Positions 1-12,111 of a stretch of 64,000 bases of DNA are shown here, one piece after another; positions within the stretch are counted from its first letter, which is position 1; the number at the start of each line of letters is the position of its first letter. A program made the position numbers and the translations under genes. The DNA comes from Guyanagaster necrorhizus (lineage: Eukaryota; Basidiomycota; Agaricomycetes; Agaricales; Physalacriaceae). The stretch covers positions 372,001 through 436,000 of the forward strand of contig NW_025064884.1 of the NCBI RefSeq assembly GCF_019112545.1, in the 5' to 3' direction. The notes beneath the pieces were generated by a model that was given only the letters and a program-made list of their open reading frames with translations, was not told the origin of the DNA and made no database searches.

Positions 1-1344
1 AATGGTCGACGTACCTGTTTCGTCAGTGCTGCTCCCAAAGGTGCGGCACCTGAAATCAGTACTTTCAGAGACGTCAAATCGTATTGTTCAACAGCTAATT
101 TGGCGGCGTCAGCGAAGAATGCCGAAGAATATCGAAGACGTCGGCTTACCCGCATGTCTGGCGAAGACAACCATTATCGGCGGGACGATCAACGCAAGTT
201 TGACTTTATACCGTTCGATGTTGGCACAAAACTGCGCAGGGTCGAAGCGTGGCTGAATAATGCACGGACTACCGCACCTGAGGGGGAACAATAGCAACTT
301 GACGGCACCTGTAGATATAGTGAATAACCAGGTGCTGTAGATTATGGAGGGAACTTACCGTATATATGATAGAAAGGAAGAACACCCAGGATTGGCCCTC
401 CGGCAATATAATTTAGGGCCAAGTTGGACATATCAACCACAGATGTCAGATTTTGATGCTTCGTCTTCGATCGCCAAGGTTACTTGGGGGCTGACAGAGA
501 ACAGGACGCACTTACCTCAACACCCTATACAAGGATAGACATTCATTGAACAAATAATTACCTGGGATGTAGAATTAATGATACCTTGGGTTTTCCTGTA
601 GTTCCCTGGAAGACGACCGTCAAAATCTGATCTACCTCGCCGACTAAACACTTACGGAGCTGTAGCACAAGAGAACAGTTTCTTGAGCAAGATGACCTTC
701 GAACTTGTCTTCCTCCTTCAGCTTCCCGAGCGACAGTAAATCATCTATCCGTAGTAAGCCCGCAGTGTGAGGGGCCCTCGGAGTATCGGGTCCACCGGCC
801 CAGGCTAAACTGCTACTTAATAGAAGGATCTTCTCGTCGCCGGCACTTCCCACACCAACGGTCCTAAACATCTCCCTGACTGTAGGCAAGCCCTCCTCCG
901 TTGTGAAGACATAGCTGGCACGACTATCCGTGTATTGGTGAGCCAATTCACGACTCGTGTATGCGCTATTCGCGAAAGTTGTACGTAGGCCAGCAGATAT
1001 AGCTAAGTGGAAGAATAAGGTTCGTTGATGAGAAACAGGCCCTTGCACGTACACCCGAAGACGACAACAGGCCATGCTAGAGAATTCTGGGAGTAGACAA
1101 GAACAACATCCCCCCGCTTCGCGCCGATCTTTGGATGATTCCGCAGGGCGTAACCCAGAGAAAGGGCAAGAGACCTGAGTTGTGCACGCGTTATTGTTGT
1201 TCCCGACGCGGAATCCACGAATGCCGGTAGGCTAGCTGGGTGTCCTCCAACAAGGTCGCCATCGATGGCCAAGAGATGTGTGAAAATGGATCGGCTCACG
1301 ATAGGCACAGACGGGTCGGGTGAGGTGTAGATTTTCGCAGGCAT
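1..1344 (-). CDS. Acyl-CoA synthetase / 4-coumarate-CoA-ligase-like (5' part, cut by window edge)
   Basis: Adenylate-forming enzyme that would activate a carboxylic acid with ATP and load it on CoA. Spliced by eye into seven exons: 1344-1053, 1002-~654, 585-605, 516-524, 464-359, 308-150 and 94-15, after which an intron runs off the window. The product starts MPAKIYTSPDPSVP. It shows the N-terminal AMP-binding region (NSAYTSRELAHQYTDS), the phosphate-binding motif SSGTTGKPKGVE, LGVLPFYHIYG, RFDPAQFCANIERYKV and SGAAPLG, all in family order. The adenylation core continues beyond position 1, so substrate-deciding residues and the C-terminal domain are not visible. Two exons are only 21 and 9 nt long. 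Fungal 4CL-like proteins are often peroxisomal and act on many acids, so true 4-coumarate activity is an inference only. Confidence 0.9.
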
Positions 1345-2115
1345 GGTGAAATGACAGGAGGGGGGAGAAAAAGAGACGTCGAAAATAGTTCTCTAAGATC
1401 ATTTCTCCTTTATACGTATCACGAGAACTTTGGGCGGGGTTACATACTCCCGATAGATATCAACTTTCCAAGTTGCGTTAAAATTCGGTCCCGCAGCAAA
1501 AATGCATGTAAATCGCAGGAGCCTTGTGCCTACAGAGCGACGACCTATGGTATTATATGGACACGGTGAACTCAGTATTTTGGAGTTGCCAGCTTGCGAT
1601 TGTGGACATGGCATCAGGAGCATGCAAATGTAGACCGGTAAATGGGTAGAGTATTTACCGGAGGGTCGGCGATAATTCCATCCAAATTAAAAGGGATCCA
1701 ACGCTGCATTCACGAGGCTTCAGGTGCTTGAAATGGGCGAAAGAAAGAGAATCGAGACATCACCTTGTCTTTGTGCAAATCTTGTTCAGTAATTATAAGA
1801 CGAGTTCGCGTAGTTCCAAGGCTTCAAAAGGCGATTGTCGCATCTGTTCAGTCAGCAAGTTGACGTTGCGAATCGGACTATCCGACCTTGGCGGTTTATA
1901 ATTGAGCCCTATGTAATTCTAGAGTGGAAATCAGACGTCGTCAGTTCTACGGCACATGTGTAAAAGTAGATATCGTCCAAGAAAGAAAGGAAGCAAATCC
2001 GAGGCAGGATGGACGGAGTACTAGAGAAGGTTGCAAATCGACTCGGCACCGCCACCGCCACCTTCATCTTTTGACCACCATCGTTTGCTTACTCTTTGCT
2101 CATTCTCTTTCGACA
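1345..2115. other. Divergent intergenic region
   Basis: This stretch lies between the starts of the acyl-CoA synthetase (minus) and the RRM/RGG protein (plus), so it must carry both promoters. I see only short, unconvincing open frames, no tRNA and no repeat. Confidence 0.6.
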
Positions 2116-3028
2116 ATGGCTTCATTACTTCAGCGCATGGGGAATCCTCCTAACACCGGTGCTATCCGTTCAAAGGGCGTCCATTCAAGTCGTTCTTCGA
2201 CGCCATATGTTCGTGGTTTCAGTTTACTCGGCATTCGCAATTCCAACCTATTCGCAACAGAGCAGGCCTCCCAAGGCAGACGTTGACAGCCAGTGGGGCC
2301 ACGATATGTACGAATCAGAAAACAATCTTTCCGCCCGTCTCGGCATCCAGCCCGTAGCTCCTCGAGTCAACTTTGGACCAGCGAGAAAATTTGTCGAAAA
2401 AGCAGCAGGCATCTCCTCATCAGAGTTATCCATAAAGGGGGCCAGCCAGAACAACGTGGTCGAGGTCATGGGTCTTGTGAAAGGAACGACGGCAGAGGAC
2501 GTCGCTGCAATCTTTAAGCGCTGTGGCACGATAACCGAGTCCAAGCTCATGGCTGCCTCTCCTGAAGTGGTAATTCGACTCACATTCAAAGACCCTTCGT
2601 CTGCCAAAGCTGCCGTTGCCAAATTCGACAAGCAGCAGGCTGACGGTAAGACACTATCCGTCGTGATTGTAGGTTTGCACAAAGGACCTACACTGTTTGG
2701 GAGACTGGCTGGCTCTGATGGTATGGGGCTTGTGATGAAGGAGGGTAGCGTGGACGTTTTAATGGACTCAGAGAATGATACCGGCTCGTACGTGCCCTTT
2801 TGTCTTTTTTTTTCTCCGTTATCTTAATCTGTCATCAGGAAAATGAGGTCAGATGCCATACTGAAGGATCCACGAGCGCAAGTTCTCGTTGCTCCCCCCG
2901 GTGCTGACCCAAGAGACTATACACAAACACCATGGCGAGGTGGACGCGGTGGCGGACGAGGTGGACGAGGAAGACGCGGTGGTAGGCGACCTGGGAATGG
3001 TGGGCACAGGAAGATGGATATCGACTGA
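2116..3028 (+). CDS. RNA-binding protein with one RRM-like domain and an RGG/GGR tail
   Basis: Three exons: 2116-2208, 2261-2787, 2839-3028. The start is the ATG giving MASLLQRMGNPPNTG, because joining exon 1 to exon 2 in phase 0 yields STPYSRPPKADVDSQWGHD. The middle holds an RRM-type fold (VVEVMGLVKGTTAEDVAAIF, then VVIRLTFKDPSSAKAAV and LSVVIVG). The end has a conserved block (KMRSDAILKDPRAQVLVAPP) and a tail rich in RGG/GGR followed by KMDID. RGG tails bind RNA and are usual arginine-methylation sites. I recognise this layout as a common basidiomycete protein, but no specific role is known to me. Likely nuclear or cytoplasmic mRNA binding, by inference. Confidence 0.85.
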
Positions 3029-4313
3029 CCGTGTGCCGTCACATATCTTCCAACTGCGAACTCATTTATTTCGGTGTCTTGATGAATCTCCTGGCCTCTT
3101 CATCTCCCAACTCTATTTCCTTCCTGTAATTTATACTATTGCACCTTCGTGCCGACGCGTCGTTATCCAGAAGTTTTAGGATCGTTTCCTGTATCTCCAC
3201 CTGTTGATGCAACATGTTTTGCTTGAATTTTCAGATCATTGGTGCGTTGCTTCTGTGACATCGTCTGCGACCGCGGTTGACCTTGAATACAGTGTCACTT
3301 GTTAAGAGCATCCATAAACTTCCCGAATGCAAGTGCCCAACAGGAAGCTTGTACTTTATTACCGTTAGAGATTCGCCTAGTCAGTCAGTCTTATTTTCAC
3401 TGCCTTTCACATTTCTGACTTGCTCTTGCAGTATTACCTGTAAGATTTGGCTGCCTGGCACAACAAAGGCTTGACTTCAAACACGGTCGTCAACGGCTGG
3501 AGTCATAGAAGAAGTTTGCATTTATTATGTCCATTCGGTTACGCAATGATAAGAGCAATACACTTCTGCAGGTGCCATCATACTCCGTGATCTGCAGTTT
3601 CGGACACTCATCATGGTCTATACAGTGTTCTAGGTATCAAAGGTCATTAAATACGCTCGAGGAGCAAGACACGGCAAGCAATTTTTCTTTCTATGAAGAC
3701 CAGCGTCCCACAACAGCCCTCCCGCTAATCATGGCATCAGTAAAAGCTAATCCAGTAATAGCTTCTTCCTCGGTCAGTGCAACCTATTAGTGTCAAACCA
3801 ATTGAGGCGTACCTAGTTGGATAAGCATGAACAGGAAGCGTGCCTGTTGTTGATGGCGTGATAGATGATGGCTATAGATACTTCAAGTTAGACCGCGACG
3901 ATGTTTAGTACTACTTTCAAGTTGGTAGTCGCCATCGTGAGTCTTGTTCATGAGTTCCCTCGGTTTCAGGCTATACTTTCAATAGAATATTTGCTTTCAC
4001 TGCTTTAAATAATGACATGTATCTCATTTTCATCATCGCGAGAACTCTGAAAAAGCTTCTCTAAATGCATATGACATACAAGCCGAAATGGCGAATATGA
4101 TGGTCACGTTTTGTCACCCTGTATGATCGTGACGTTGACTTCGTTGGACTACGCATTCACCACCATCTTGCTTTTTCCTTCACTTCTGCTCCTTGTCGGT
4201 GTTCCGTGCAGCCTTCGCTTTCTCATTCTGGCTAATTTTTCTGTGTCATTCCATGCAGGCTTTCACTCCCGGGTTACGACACTTAAAGATTATCTAACGA
4301 GCCAACTAGCAGT
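3029..4313. other. Intergenic region, no gene recognised
   Basis: About 1.3 kb between two plus-strand genes. Several open frames of 60-110 codons occur, but none has a recognisable motif, sensible splice partners or continuity. It presumably holds the 3' UTR of the RRM gene and the cornichon promoter. Confidence 0.5.
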
Positions 4314-5123
4314 ATGGGTGGAGCAGGTGAGCATGTATCCTTACCAGTCCTGGGGTGTCATCCCCATGCCTGCACTTAGGACCAGTACTGACCATTTTTC
4401 TCCGCCCTCTTTCTCTGCCGTTTTCCGATATCGTTGATAATTCATTTTGCCGTCAAAATCCACGTTTCCTGCGGTGTCTGGGTGTGCAGGCTGGTTGTTC
4501 CTTTTTGCAGTCCTCATGGCTGCCGGACTGCTGTTTTGCATGGTGTTCTTTGTGAGTTTGTCTACGCTTTTTCCTTAGGCCGTGTTTGAGGGTCATGGTC
4601 ATGCTACCTTACTGACTGTGTCGCCCTCTAGATCATCATGTTCTCGGACCTGGAATGCGACTACATAAATCCCATAGATCTTTGCAACAAGCTTAACCAA
4701 GTATATTGTGAGATATCTACAGTCACGTCTTATCTCATCTTCCCAACAGTTCGTCCTTCCTGAAAACATTGCTCATGCATTTTTGACCCTGCTTTTCCTG
4801 CTCTCTGGACAATGGACCGCGTTCCTTCTGAACTTACCATTGGTGGTCTTTAATGCAAACAAGTTAGTTATTTTCACTTTCACTATCTCTCTCTCACACC
4901 TCTTAACGTCTTGTCTCAGGATACGAAACAAAAATCACATGTACGATGCCACGGAGATATTCAGGTCTCTTCCAGGACACAAAAAAGAGAGCTTCATCAA
5001 GCTTGGGTTCTATCTGTTATCATTCTTCTACTATCTCTACCGGTTCGTCCGTTCGCTTGTGTGATGACAACCGCTGAGGTCGCTTTCAGAATGATTGTTG
5101 CACTCATTGCTGAGAGTGAGTGA
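4314..5123 (+). CDS. ERV14: Cornichon-family ER cargo receptor (ERV14-like)
   Basis: Small membrane protein that packages transmembrane cargo into COPII vesicles leaving the ER. Six exons: 4314-4326, 4490-4551, 4632-4700, 4750-4862, 4920-5042, 5090-5123. Together they encode about 139 residues, matching the usual 138-residue fungal length. Visible family signatures are MGGAGWLFLFAVL at the start, the first helix, MFSDLECDYINPIDLCNKLN, the second hydrophobic stretch LTLLFLLSGQWTAFLLNLP, RNKNHMYDATEIFRSL with the IFRSL-type COPII-binding segment, and a third helix FYLLSFFYYLYRMIVALI. The first coding exon is only 13 nt, so the start rests on the match to the family's M-G-(G/S)-E/A start. No defects seen. 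Confidence 0.95.
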
Positions 5124-5752
5124 GAAACGGATGAATGGAGGAGTGAAAGGGCATAATGCTGCCATCTGCAAAGTCACTTATAATCAATGGAATATCCACA
5201 CCCTGAAAGTCGGTGGATGGGCATCCTGTCTATGATCTTTTCTGTTTCAATGCCTAGATTGAATTTTCTTTCCTTTTCTCCGAGGGCGAAGGGCCTTGAA
5301 CGTAAGAAAACACCTTCATTTATTTGAAATGAATAAACTACGATGCAGGTATATGGAATGTCCGGAACCACCGACCCATCCCCTCTCCCACTAAATAGGG
5401 AGAAACGACATTGGGTGCTAAGACGTCCGATCGCTCAGAACACGGCCTGACACTCGAACAACCGCCTGATAAAACCATGTGAATGGAATAAGCAGTTATG
5501 AGCAACATAGGGAAACGACATGGCCGTGTCGCCGCACGAAAAAAAAATTTAGGGTGAGCCCCCTTATTATAAATCTCGGACTTGAGGGCAGGTCCCGGCG
5601 GCGGTAGGTCGGACATTCGTATAAGCGCATGTGAGGTATCCAAATTCAAATTCGCTTACGCATAATGTGTCTACTAGAGCGAAAGCAAATTATATGGGGC
5701 CCCGCAAGAATTCTATGTCTGGGGTATTATTTAAATAATTGGTCTAACACAG
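5124..5752. other. Convergent 3' intergenic region
   Basis: Lies between the stop codons of the cornichon gene (plus) and the seven-helix membrane protein (minus). It should contain both 3' UTRs. Nothing else is recognisable. Confidence 0.5.
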
Positions 5753-7595
5753 CTAGACTGGCGAGACTTTAAGAATTTCGCCGCTGGAGTTGACGGATTC
5801 GGCTTCCTGCAATGTCTGATCTTTGCGGTCCCGTGCCTCAAGTTCTGTATAGCGCTATGAGAATACGTAAACCACACGAAATACGGGTCCTTACCATATT
5901 CATCCGGCCCTTCAGCATGAGTGAATACTTGAGTTTGAATTTGTACAGCCCTAAATAATTGTCAGGCACGAGTCTGTGTGAAGAAAATACGAAGCACGTA
6001 CACTCCGCCATGATTCGTGGTTTTGTTTCCGCTGAGACTGTCCGATGTAATGCCGCCTTTTTCTTCGTTATAAACGTTGATACCAGTCGACCGCGCAACC
6101 TTGATCAGGAGGCCTTGATGAAAGCAGCTTTAAGACTCGCTCATGGAGACGTGAAGAAAATAAACATACGAGACATAGTCATCTCAATCTGGAGCTTTAC
6201 GATGTATACCACAGGGTGGAACTAATTGGCTGTTAGCGAGAGGTGTCGAGAAACTCCGAAACGCTCACTTGACAGTATACAAACGGATTTCTAAGGAATG
6301 TGACTCCCAGAAGCAGAATATCCATACTAATGGAAACGAAGATGATGTATTCATTGAATCTTATGCATAGGGTGAATTTCGTCACAAGTATAAGGAAGGC
6401 TAGGACAACGTACCGCATGACTCTGTCATACTTTTTCAGGCCGTGTTGAACGAGCCGCGTTTTTACCATCCGGATGAACAGGAGGTTGAGAGACAAGTCC
6501 AAAACTAAGTGGCGTTGACCAGTCGAAATTTTGGCAAACCGAGAAGTAAAGGACATACGCAGATAGATAGCCTTTTCAACACGGTCCCACCAATGATTGA
6601 GCTGAATATGTCCATCAGCACCAGCGCAGGTATAGTTCACGCGGAACATACCCAGATATGTCTAGAACTAATTTGTAGCTGAGCGGGGATCCCTGAGAGC
6701 GAGTGAGTCGCAGCCGGATACAAGAACGGACATGCTCACATATGCAACCGGTGGCTATAGAAATGCAGCTGACGATTCCTGCAACGATTCCTTTGAGAAT
6801 CATCTGAAAAAGTCAGTCACGTTCACCAAGGATTCCGACGTAAAACAACACACTCTTTGCCTTGGCTCGGAGTACAAAATACAGAGCCGGTTGACAATGA
6901 TCAGCATGAGGCATTGAACCTGAGGAAGAGTCAGCTTTAAAACCACAAAGCCAGGGCAGAGGGTTAGTAGCTTACTTGGGATATCCAGCATATGATGACC
7001 ATTAGGAAGACGCCAATACCAGGAGGGAAATGCTTCGCGCTGTAACACAAGTGGGCAACTGAAGATGAACACTGGTATGAAAACATACAGGTAGCCCCAT
7101 GCAGTGACCTGAATTAGACTTTTGTTTCAGCAAATTCCAAGGGCCATCATGTGATTGAATACGCACAGCAAAACCGACATCGCTGAATGACGATGATGAG
7201 TTGACCTCATAGGGGTAAATTAAAGTAAAAAGTACTCACGCGCAAATTTCAAGCCAGATCATGAATATATACCCCGAAAACTGAGGAGGGATGAATACGA
7301 GACTGAAGGCGGTCAGTAAATCCGCACCCTTCTGGCCCGTCTAGTTTCCCGTATGGCACTCCATACCACGTTAATAGCGAAGCCAAACTGTTTCAACGAA
7401 ATCCATCAACAGAGATGTTTTAGATCCTTGTGCCAGACATACGAAGAAGCCAAAAACGATGGAGCCAAGGACGAGATCGCCTTTGGTGACCTCTAGTTCA
7501 ACGAACCTATACCAATGGAGATGTAAGTAAACGAAGGTGAGACTGTTCGTTTCTGCTCACGGTTTTTCGGTTTTGAAGCCGACGTCAATCGCCAT
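5753..7595 (-). CDS. Seven-helix integral membrane protein of a fungal-specific family
   Basis: A multi-intron gene of about 340 codons, rebuilt by eye with roughly a dozen short introns. The predicted protein begins MAIDVGFKTEKPFVELEVTK and keeps frame to a stop at 5753-5755. Order of recognisable blocks: a helix followed by AIRETRRARRFSGYIFMIW, a helix after AKHFPPGIGVFLMVIICWIS, VQCLMLIIVNRLCIL, a helix ending CIWIPAQLQIS, NHWWDRVEKAIYLLLDLSLN, RMVKTRLVQHGLKKYDRVMR, ISMDILLLGVTFL, then QFHPVVYIVKLQIEMTMS and a hydrophilic tail of about 75 residues. This pattern (IWIPA..LQIS, WDR.EK.IYL, VY.QFHP..Y..KL.IEM.M) is one I recognise from many ascomycete and basidiomycete membrane proteins of unknown function. 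A receptor role is possible but unsupported. Confidence 0.85.
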
Positions 7596-8111
7596 GAGAG
7601 AAAATGGGTAAAGGAGCGACTGTCCCAGGTAAAAAAGACGAGACGAGGAGCAGAAGGCAAAGGTATTGGTTTATAAAGTCTAAATAAGTACTCCTTTAGA
7701 ATCAAATTAAAGCTTCCGGACCGCAGTTACACGGGGTCAATTGAGAAATATGTCGTTGTCGATCATCTAATCCTTCATGATCGGGTAATGTGATACCTTC
7801 CTGCAAGTACAGAATTTCGAACAGGGGATTGTGGAGAAGCGCGCGAAAAAAGGCGGAAAAAGGTAAGAAATTTGAAAGTGGCCCCTCTTTAGTGCGGAAA
7901 CCATCGGGTATGCGGTTTCGGAACGATCCCGTCGAGAGTTTTCAACAGTTTTTCCAGTTTTCCAAAGTGCCCTGTGAGTTATTCCACATCGGTCCAAGTC
8001 AATCGACCATAAGGCAATCGATACCTGCCGTATTCGTCTTTCTTGGTAGGTTTCCTTGCCTGGAGATGCTGCTAGATATAAGCGTAAGATACAAGTTAAC
8101 AGTACACCACC
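7596..8111. other. Divergent promoter region
   Basis: 516 bp between the starts of the membrane protein (minus) and the N-acetylglucosamine kinase (plus). No gene or clear element recognised. Confidence 0.5.
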
Positions 8112-9161
8112 ATGTCCTTGTATCTCTGCTGCGATTGCGGCGGCTCCAAGACTTCCGCAGTGATATGTGATCCTTCTGGAAAGATTGTCGGGCGCGCAGT
8201 CGGAGGTCCATCAAATTTTGCCTATCATTCTCTGGAGGCAGTCATTGCTGCTATTCGTGCAGCCGTAACCGACGCATTGAAGGAATGCCCCTCCGAAGAA
8301 CCATTCTCCTTATTGCCATCACCTAGTCCCTTCGCAGCAGCATGGTTTGGAATATCGGGAATAGACTCGCCAGTCGCCATCGATGCCATCTCTCCTGCAC
8401 TTTCAACGCTGCTCGGTATCCCGCAAGGCCCAAGGCTCATGGTGGCCAATGACACCCATCTCCTTGCAGCTCCTGTCCGAATGCATCCCGATGTATCGTA
8501 CGCCGTTACGGTTATCGCTGGGACTGGGTCGAATGTGGTGTCATTCCGAGAGTCATCTGGGAGTCAACTAGAAGAGCTGGGTAGGATCGGTGGATGGGGA
8601 TGGATTCTAGGTGATGAAGGCGGCGGATTTCACGTTGGAAAGGAGTCAGTGCGCCGACTCTTGATTGAACACGACAGTGCGTCTGTTCTGAGCACGCCCG
8701 CCAGGGAAAGCAGCCTCAAACAGCGAGTTCTGGAGGCATTCGGCGTTAAGGACGTTCTAGATCTCTTGACAGAGATTCATGTACCTCCACCCAGTGCACC
8801 ACTGGCAAACACTGCGGCTCATCGTCTCATGCCTCGAGAGAAGCGACTGTCGTCCCTTGCGCCCCTCGTATTCAAGTCCGCATTCGAGGATCATGACGCC
8901 CTTGCCATTGATGTTCTTCAGACCTGTTCAGGCATTCTTGCATCCCAGATTGCCGTCCTACTAGGCGAGAGAAGCGACGGTGCACCGCGCCTTGTCAGAG
9001 CACAGGATGCCGTCATCTGCTTTGGAGGGTCGCTTGTCGGTGTGGAGGCATACAGGAACATGGTCTTAAACCATCTTTCCGCGAACGGTCATACATTTGC
9101 TCATGTGGAGTTCGTCGACGATGCCGCTGCTACTGGTGCTATTGGTTTAGTCAAGACCTAA
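8112..9161 (+). CDS. N-acetylglucosamine kinase (BadF/BadG/BcrA/BcrD ATPase family)
   Basis: Single exon of 349 codons, one of the few intronless genes here. It belongs to the ASKHA sugar-kinase superfamily and most likely phosphorylates free N-acetylglucosamine from chitin or glycoprotein turnover to the 6-phosphate, in the cytosol. Visible motifs: the N-terminal phosphate-1 loop LCCDCGGSKTSAVI, the GGPSN segment, the central glycine-rich VTVIAGTGSNVVSF (phosphate-2) and IGGWGWILGDEGGGFHVG, typical of eukaryotic NAGK. Near the end the adenosine-binding segment ICFGGSLVG is present. Length fits the fungal/animal enzymes (about 340-380). The start codon follows a CACC context and the first residues fit the family. 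Glucosamine as an alternative substrate cannot be excluded. Confidence 0.92.
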   Translation: MSLYLCCDCGGSKTSAVICDPSGKIVGRAVGGPSNFAYHSLEAVIAAIRAAVTDALKECPSEEPFSLLPSPSPFAAAWFGISGIDSPVAIDAISPALSTLLGIPQGPRLMVANDTHLLAAPVRMHPDVSYAVTVIAGTGSNVVSFRESSGSQLEELGRIGGWGWILGDEGGGFHVGKESVRRLLIEHDSASVLSTPARESSLKQRVLEAFGVKDVLDLLTEIHVPPPSAPLANTAAHRLMPREKRLSSLAPLVFKSAFEDHDALAIDVLQTCSGILASQIAVLLGERSDGAPRLVRAQDAVICFGGSLVGVEAYRNMVLNHLSANGHTFAHVEFVDDAAATGAIGLVKT

Positions 9162-10874
9162 TATTTTATTTATGTAATTATTTGGCCCAATATACATGTT
9201 GACCGCCGACCACCATCTGCGCTTCACGATGTCCTTCAAAACTGTGCTTTATCGACTCTTCGAGCTCTTTCTGATGGTCGTATTTTCTATACTATGGCCG
9301 CCGTTTTCTACACGACAATATACTTCGTAAAAGATCGCATTTCATCGGTCGTGTCTTGGACCTTTTTTGACGGCACAGAAGATGCGATTACTGTCAAGCC
9401 TCGATTCAGAAACTGGACTCTGTTCTTAGAATCACTAGACAAGCGATCTCTTTCCTGGAAAACTTCGTGCAATCTCGGACCCTTTGGCTCAGACACGATT
9501 ATTATCACGAGCAATAGGTTCCAAGTCTTCGCGCGCCTAGTCGAGAGATACCGAGGTATTTCATTCGATATCAGTGACCATACACGTCAAAAATGACACG
9601 ACCCACATTCTGGACCTTCTGGATTCGCTCGGAACGCCCTACTCATCATCACTGCAAATGTCGCGTTTCGATGTACACTGGGTCGTTGACCTCTTTGATC
9701 GCCAGTTCAATACGTGAGGAATATCGCGCGTCTCTTTGCTCGCACTGACTTTACTTTTACCTCTGCACAGACTTTCGTGCAGCTATCAAAAACACCAAAT
9801 CCGTCATGACGTAATTGAGAGAAGGGCGCTCCCTGCATCTGAATACTGTCAGCTTTGAATATCACATAAGGCTCACATGTGGATACCGCGTCACCTGGTA
9901 TACTTCTCCAGGGGAAGCGGCGTAAAATCTTTCATAGTCAGTGCTATTATGTCCCGGTGCCCAAGACGCATGGAACATGTCAATTCGTTTGCTTTCGACA
10001 AGGGATCTGAGTGCCTGCGAGTTGGAAATCAATGACCATGAAACTAAACATGCCAAAACATTAATTGGCCTCTTTACTTTTCGGAAAACTCGAGTAATCC
10101 GCGCCGTCGTCGTGTGTGGTGACCTCCTTGATTCTCTCATTCATATGAAATTCCTATTTCAAGTTTGTTTTATATAGGTGCGATGGACGATTCGTCGGAT
10201 ATGGTGACAACAAGGCTGCCATGGTTTTGGTGGATTAGAAAGTGATCTGCCAGGATGTAAAAGGAGATTCCGGATAGGTACATCTCGTAACGAAGGAAAT
10301 ATCCGCAAGGAGGTCAGTCATCAAATATCTCTGTGGCGTGCGTATTACTCATTGCAACATAGCGCAAGCTCAACAAAAAGTTATATAGCGACTTCAAGGA
10401 GGAAACGTGTTTGAAGTAGGTTCAAGATTCTCCTATCTGCCACCCTTTTCGACATTCTCTTCAGATATCTTATAACATATCATGAAAGTGGATTACTGAA
10501 CACTACGTGGGGATACGATTCAAAAGCATCTCAAAACTTTTTTCGCAGGTGCATGTCGCGTTTCAGCTACAGGCCATCTGACCTGATATTCAAATAGATC
10601 ACTTCGTTGTAGCGTGATTTATGTATCTCGTCAGAAAACACGGACATATGACCTCTCCTGCAAGGGTCGGACCACCGGCTCAGACGATATTTGAATATAG
10701 CCATACATTAAGGGCCCCCTCTCAGAGTTCTAACGCCTGTCCGCTTCCGTTTACCCTCTACAGCCAGAACTGACATTGGTAATACTAATCTGGAGGTGTG
10801 TGCGCCTCGTAACTCGGTCTCACCAAACAATCCATGACGACCTGCAATAGGGACCATTTTTTGGACGCAGCCAG
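9162..10874. other. Long region without a gene I can name
   Basis: 1.7 kb between the kinase and the dehydrogenase pseudogene. An open stretch at 9294-9596 (plus) and another at 9862-10140 (minus) look protein-like in composition, but each is quickly stopped, lacks splice partners and matches no family I know. They may be eroded gene fragments, in keeping with the pseudogene next door. Confidence 0.4.
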
Positions 10875-11800
10875 ATATAGAGGAACTGTACAGTGACATT
10901 GCTGATGTCGTCGTAAGCTCCTCTTCGCAGCACGTCCCGATGACTCAGACGACCTTACAGTGACTAGATAATCCTGATCGTCTGCCTAACCGTGCCAGTT
11001 ACTTCAAGGAACTTCTACCAGGTGGAAGATACAGTTTTGTTGTTTGTGTCTACAGTCATCGTCCACACGTTGGCGCATGGGACAAAGAACTCGTCGATGG
11101 TCTTCCTTCGATCGTGAAATGGATCGCCTCATTGGGTTCCATGGTCGACGTTCAGGCTGCTCTAGTGAATACAGGGTGTCTAACTCAAGTGACGCCTCAT
11201 AGAAAAAAAAGTCTCTCCAATACACTTTTATGCATGGATGATGTGACGGCAACGACGGGTTTATACGTAATCATTGCCGCGATGCCTCAGTTTTCCGCCG
11301 CTGAGCGTTTTTTGCTTGACCTCGAGTGAAGACCCGTTGGGACCGCAGCTGTCTTGTAGGGAAACATGCTCGCCATACTAGGACTATTTTGAATCACGCC
11401 TTAGGGAACTCGTACGAGCTTTTCCTGTCTGCGTCATCTATTCATCTTTGATGCGGGGTAGCCAATGCTTCGGACTCCTTAACACCACAGAGGAAAGGTT
11501 GTCGATGAAGGGGCGATTATCCGTACAAGAATTCGAACAAGATTCCTGGGATCGTCGGGAAATTCTATGATTCGTGCTCTGGAAGATGGACATGGTGGTG
11601 GGCAAATATCATAGGGAGTTCTCTAGCCATTACTTTTTTCCAGCTTGGATCTGTGGGACTCAATGTTTTTTTCAAAAGAACCAGAGAATAATCTTCTGCT
11701 GCTTGCACATAACCCTTGGTGCGGAGACCCGTAACACTCGCCACGTTATGGAGATTCGGCTGGCTTTAGTTAACTTTGGGGGCTTTCATCGCTCGAAGGA
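10875..11800 (+). pseudogene. Decayed copy of the downstream D-2-hydroxyacid dehydrogenase
   Basis: The segment parallels the intact gene at 12112-13367 from near its second exon to near its end. Matching pieces in the same order are DIEELYSDIADVV (intact: HEEVKELFDGVADVV), SYFKELLPGGRYS (FFKELSPGGKYS), KELVDGLPSIVKWIAS (KELIDHLPPSLKWVAS), DDVTATTGLYVIIAAMPQFS (DDATATTALYLIIAAMRQFS), LAILGL, RALEDGH and LGSVGLNVFF. Between them are in-frame stops, frameshifts and lost segments, including loss of the glycine-rich NAD loop beyond LAILGL and of the catalytic region around the TARG motif. There is no workable start. It is in the same orientation as the intact gene, so an old tandem duplication followed by decay of the upstream copy is the simplest reading. 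Confidence 0.85.
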
Positions 11801-12111
11801 ACGAGTAAAGTTTTCATGCCGGAGACGAATGGGTGTTAGTGGGGGCCTGGCCTGACCGGCCTGCTGCTAGGACACGCAAGAAGTATGTCGCCGGAGTCAT
11901 ACTACTCACGCAGGCCTTCCAGACAGTCCACACACGGCGCTGCCGTCTCATAGCACCCAATTTTTACATAACGCTTTCAGAGTATTCCCCGCGGGGAGGT
12001 TAAAAGCCGGCCGGAATGCCCAGCAATTGGAAATATTTTTCGAGTGCTCACGAGCTTATCAAAAGCGAGGTTTATATCAAGTCCCAACCGCACTTTGATC
12101 TACACGCTGCC
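11801..12111. other. Promoter region of the intact dehydrogenase
   Basis: About 310 bp between the decayed copy and the start of the intact dehydrogenase. It must include the promoter. No clear motif or gene is seen. Confidence 0.4.

Noticed and set aside
4111..4437. Hydrophobic 108-codon open frame overlapping the cornichon start.
   Set aside because: It runs through the first exon and intron of the cornichon gene in another frame and has no independent support.
9294..9596. 100-codon open frame downstream of the N-acetylglucosamine kinase.
   Set aside because: No recognisable domain and no continuation; described only as unresolved sequence.
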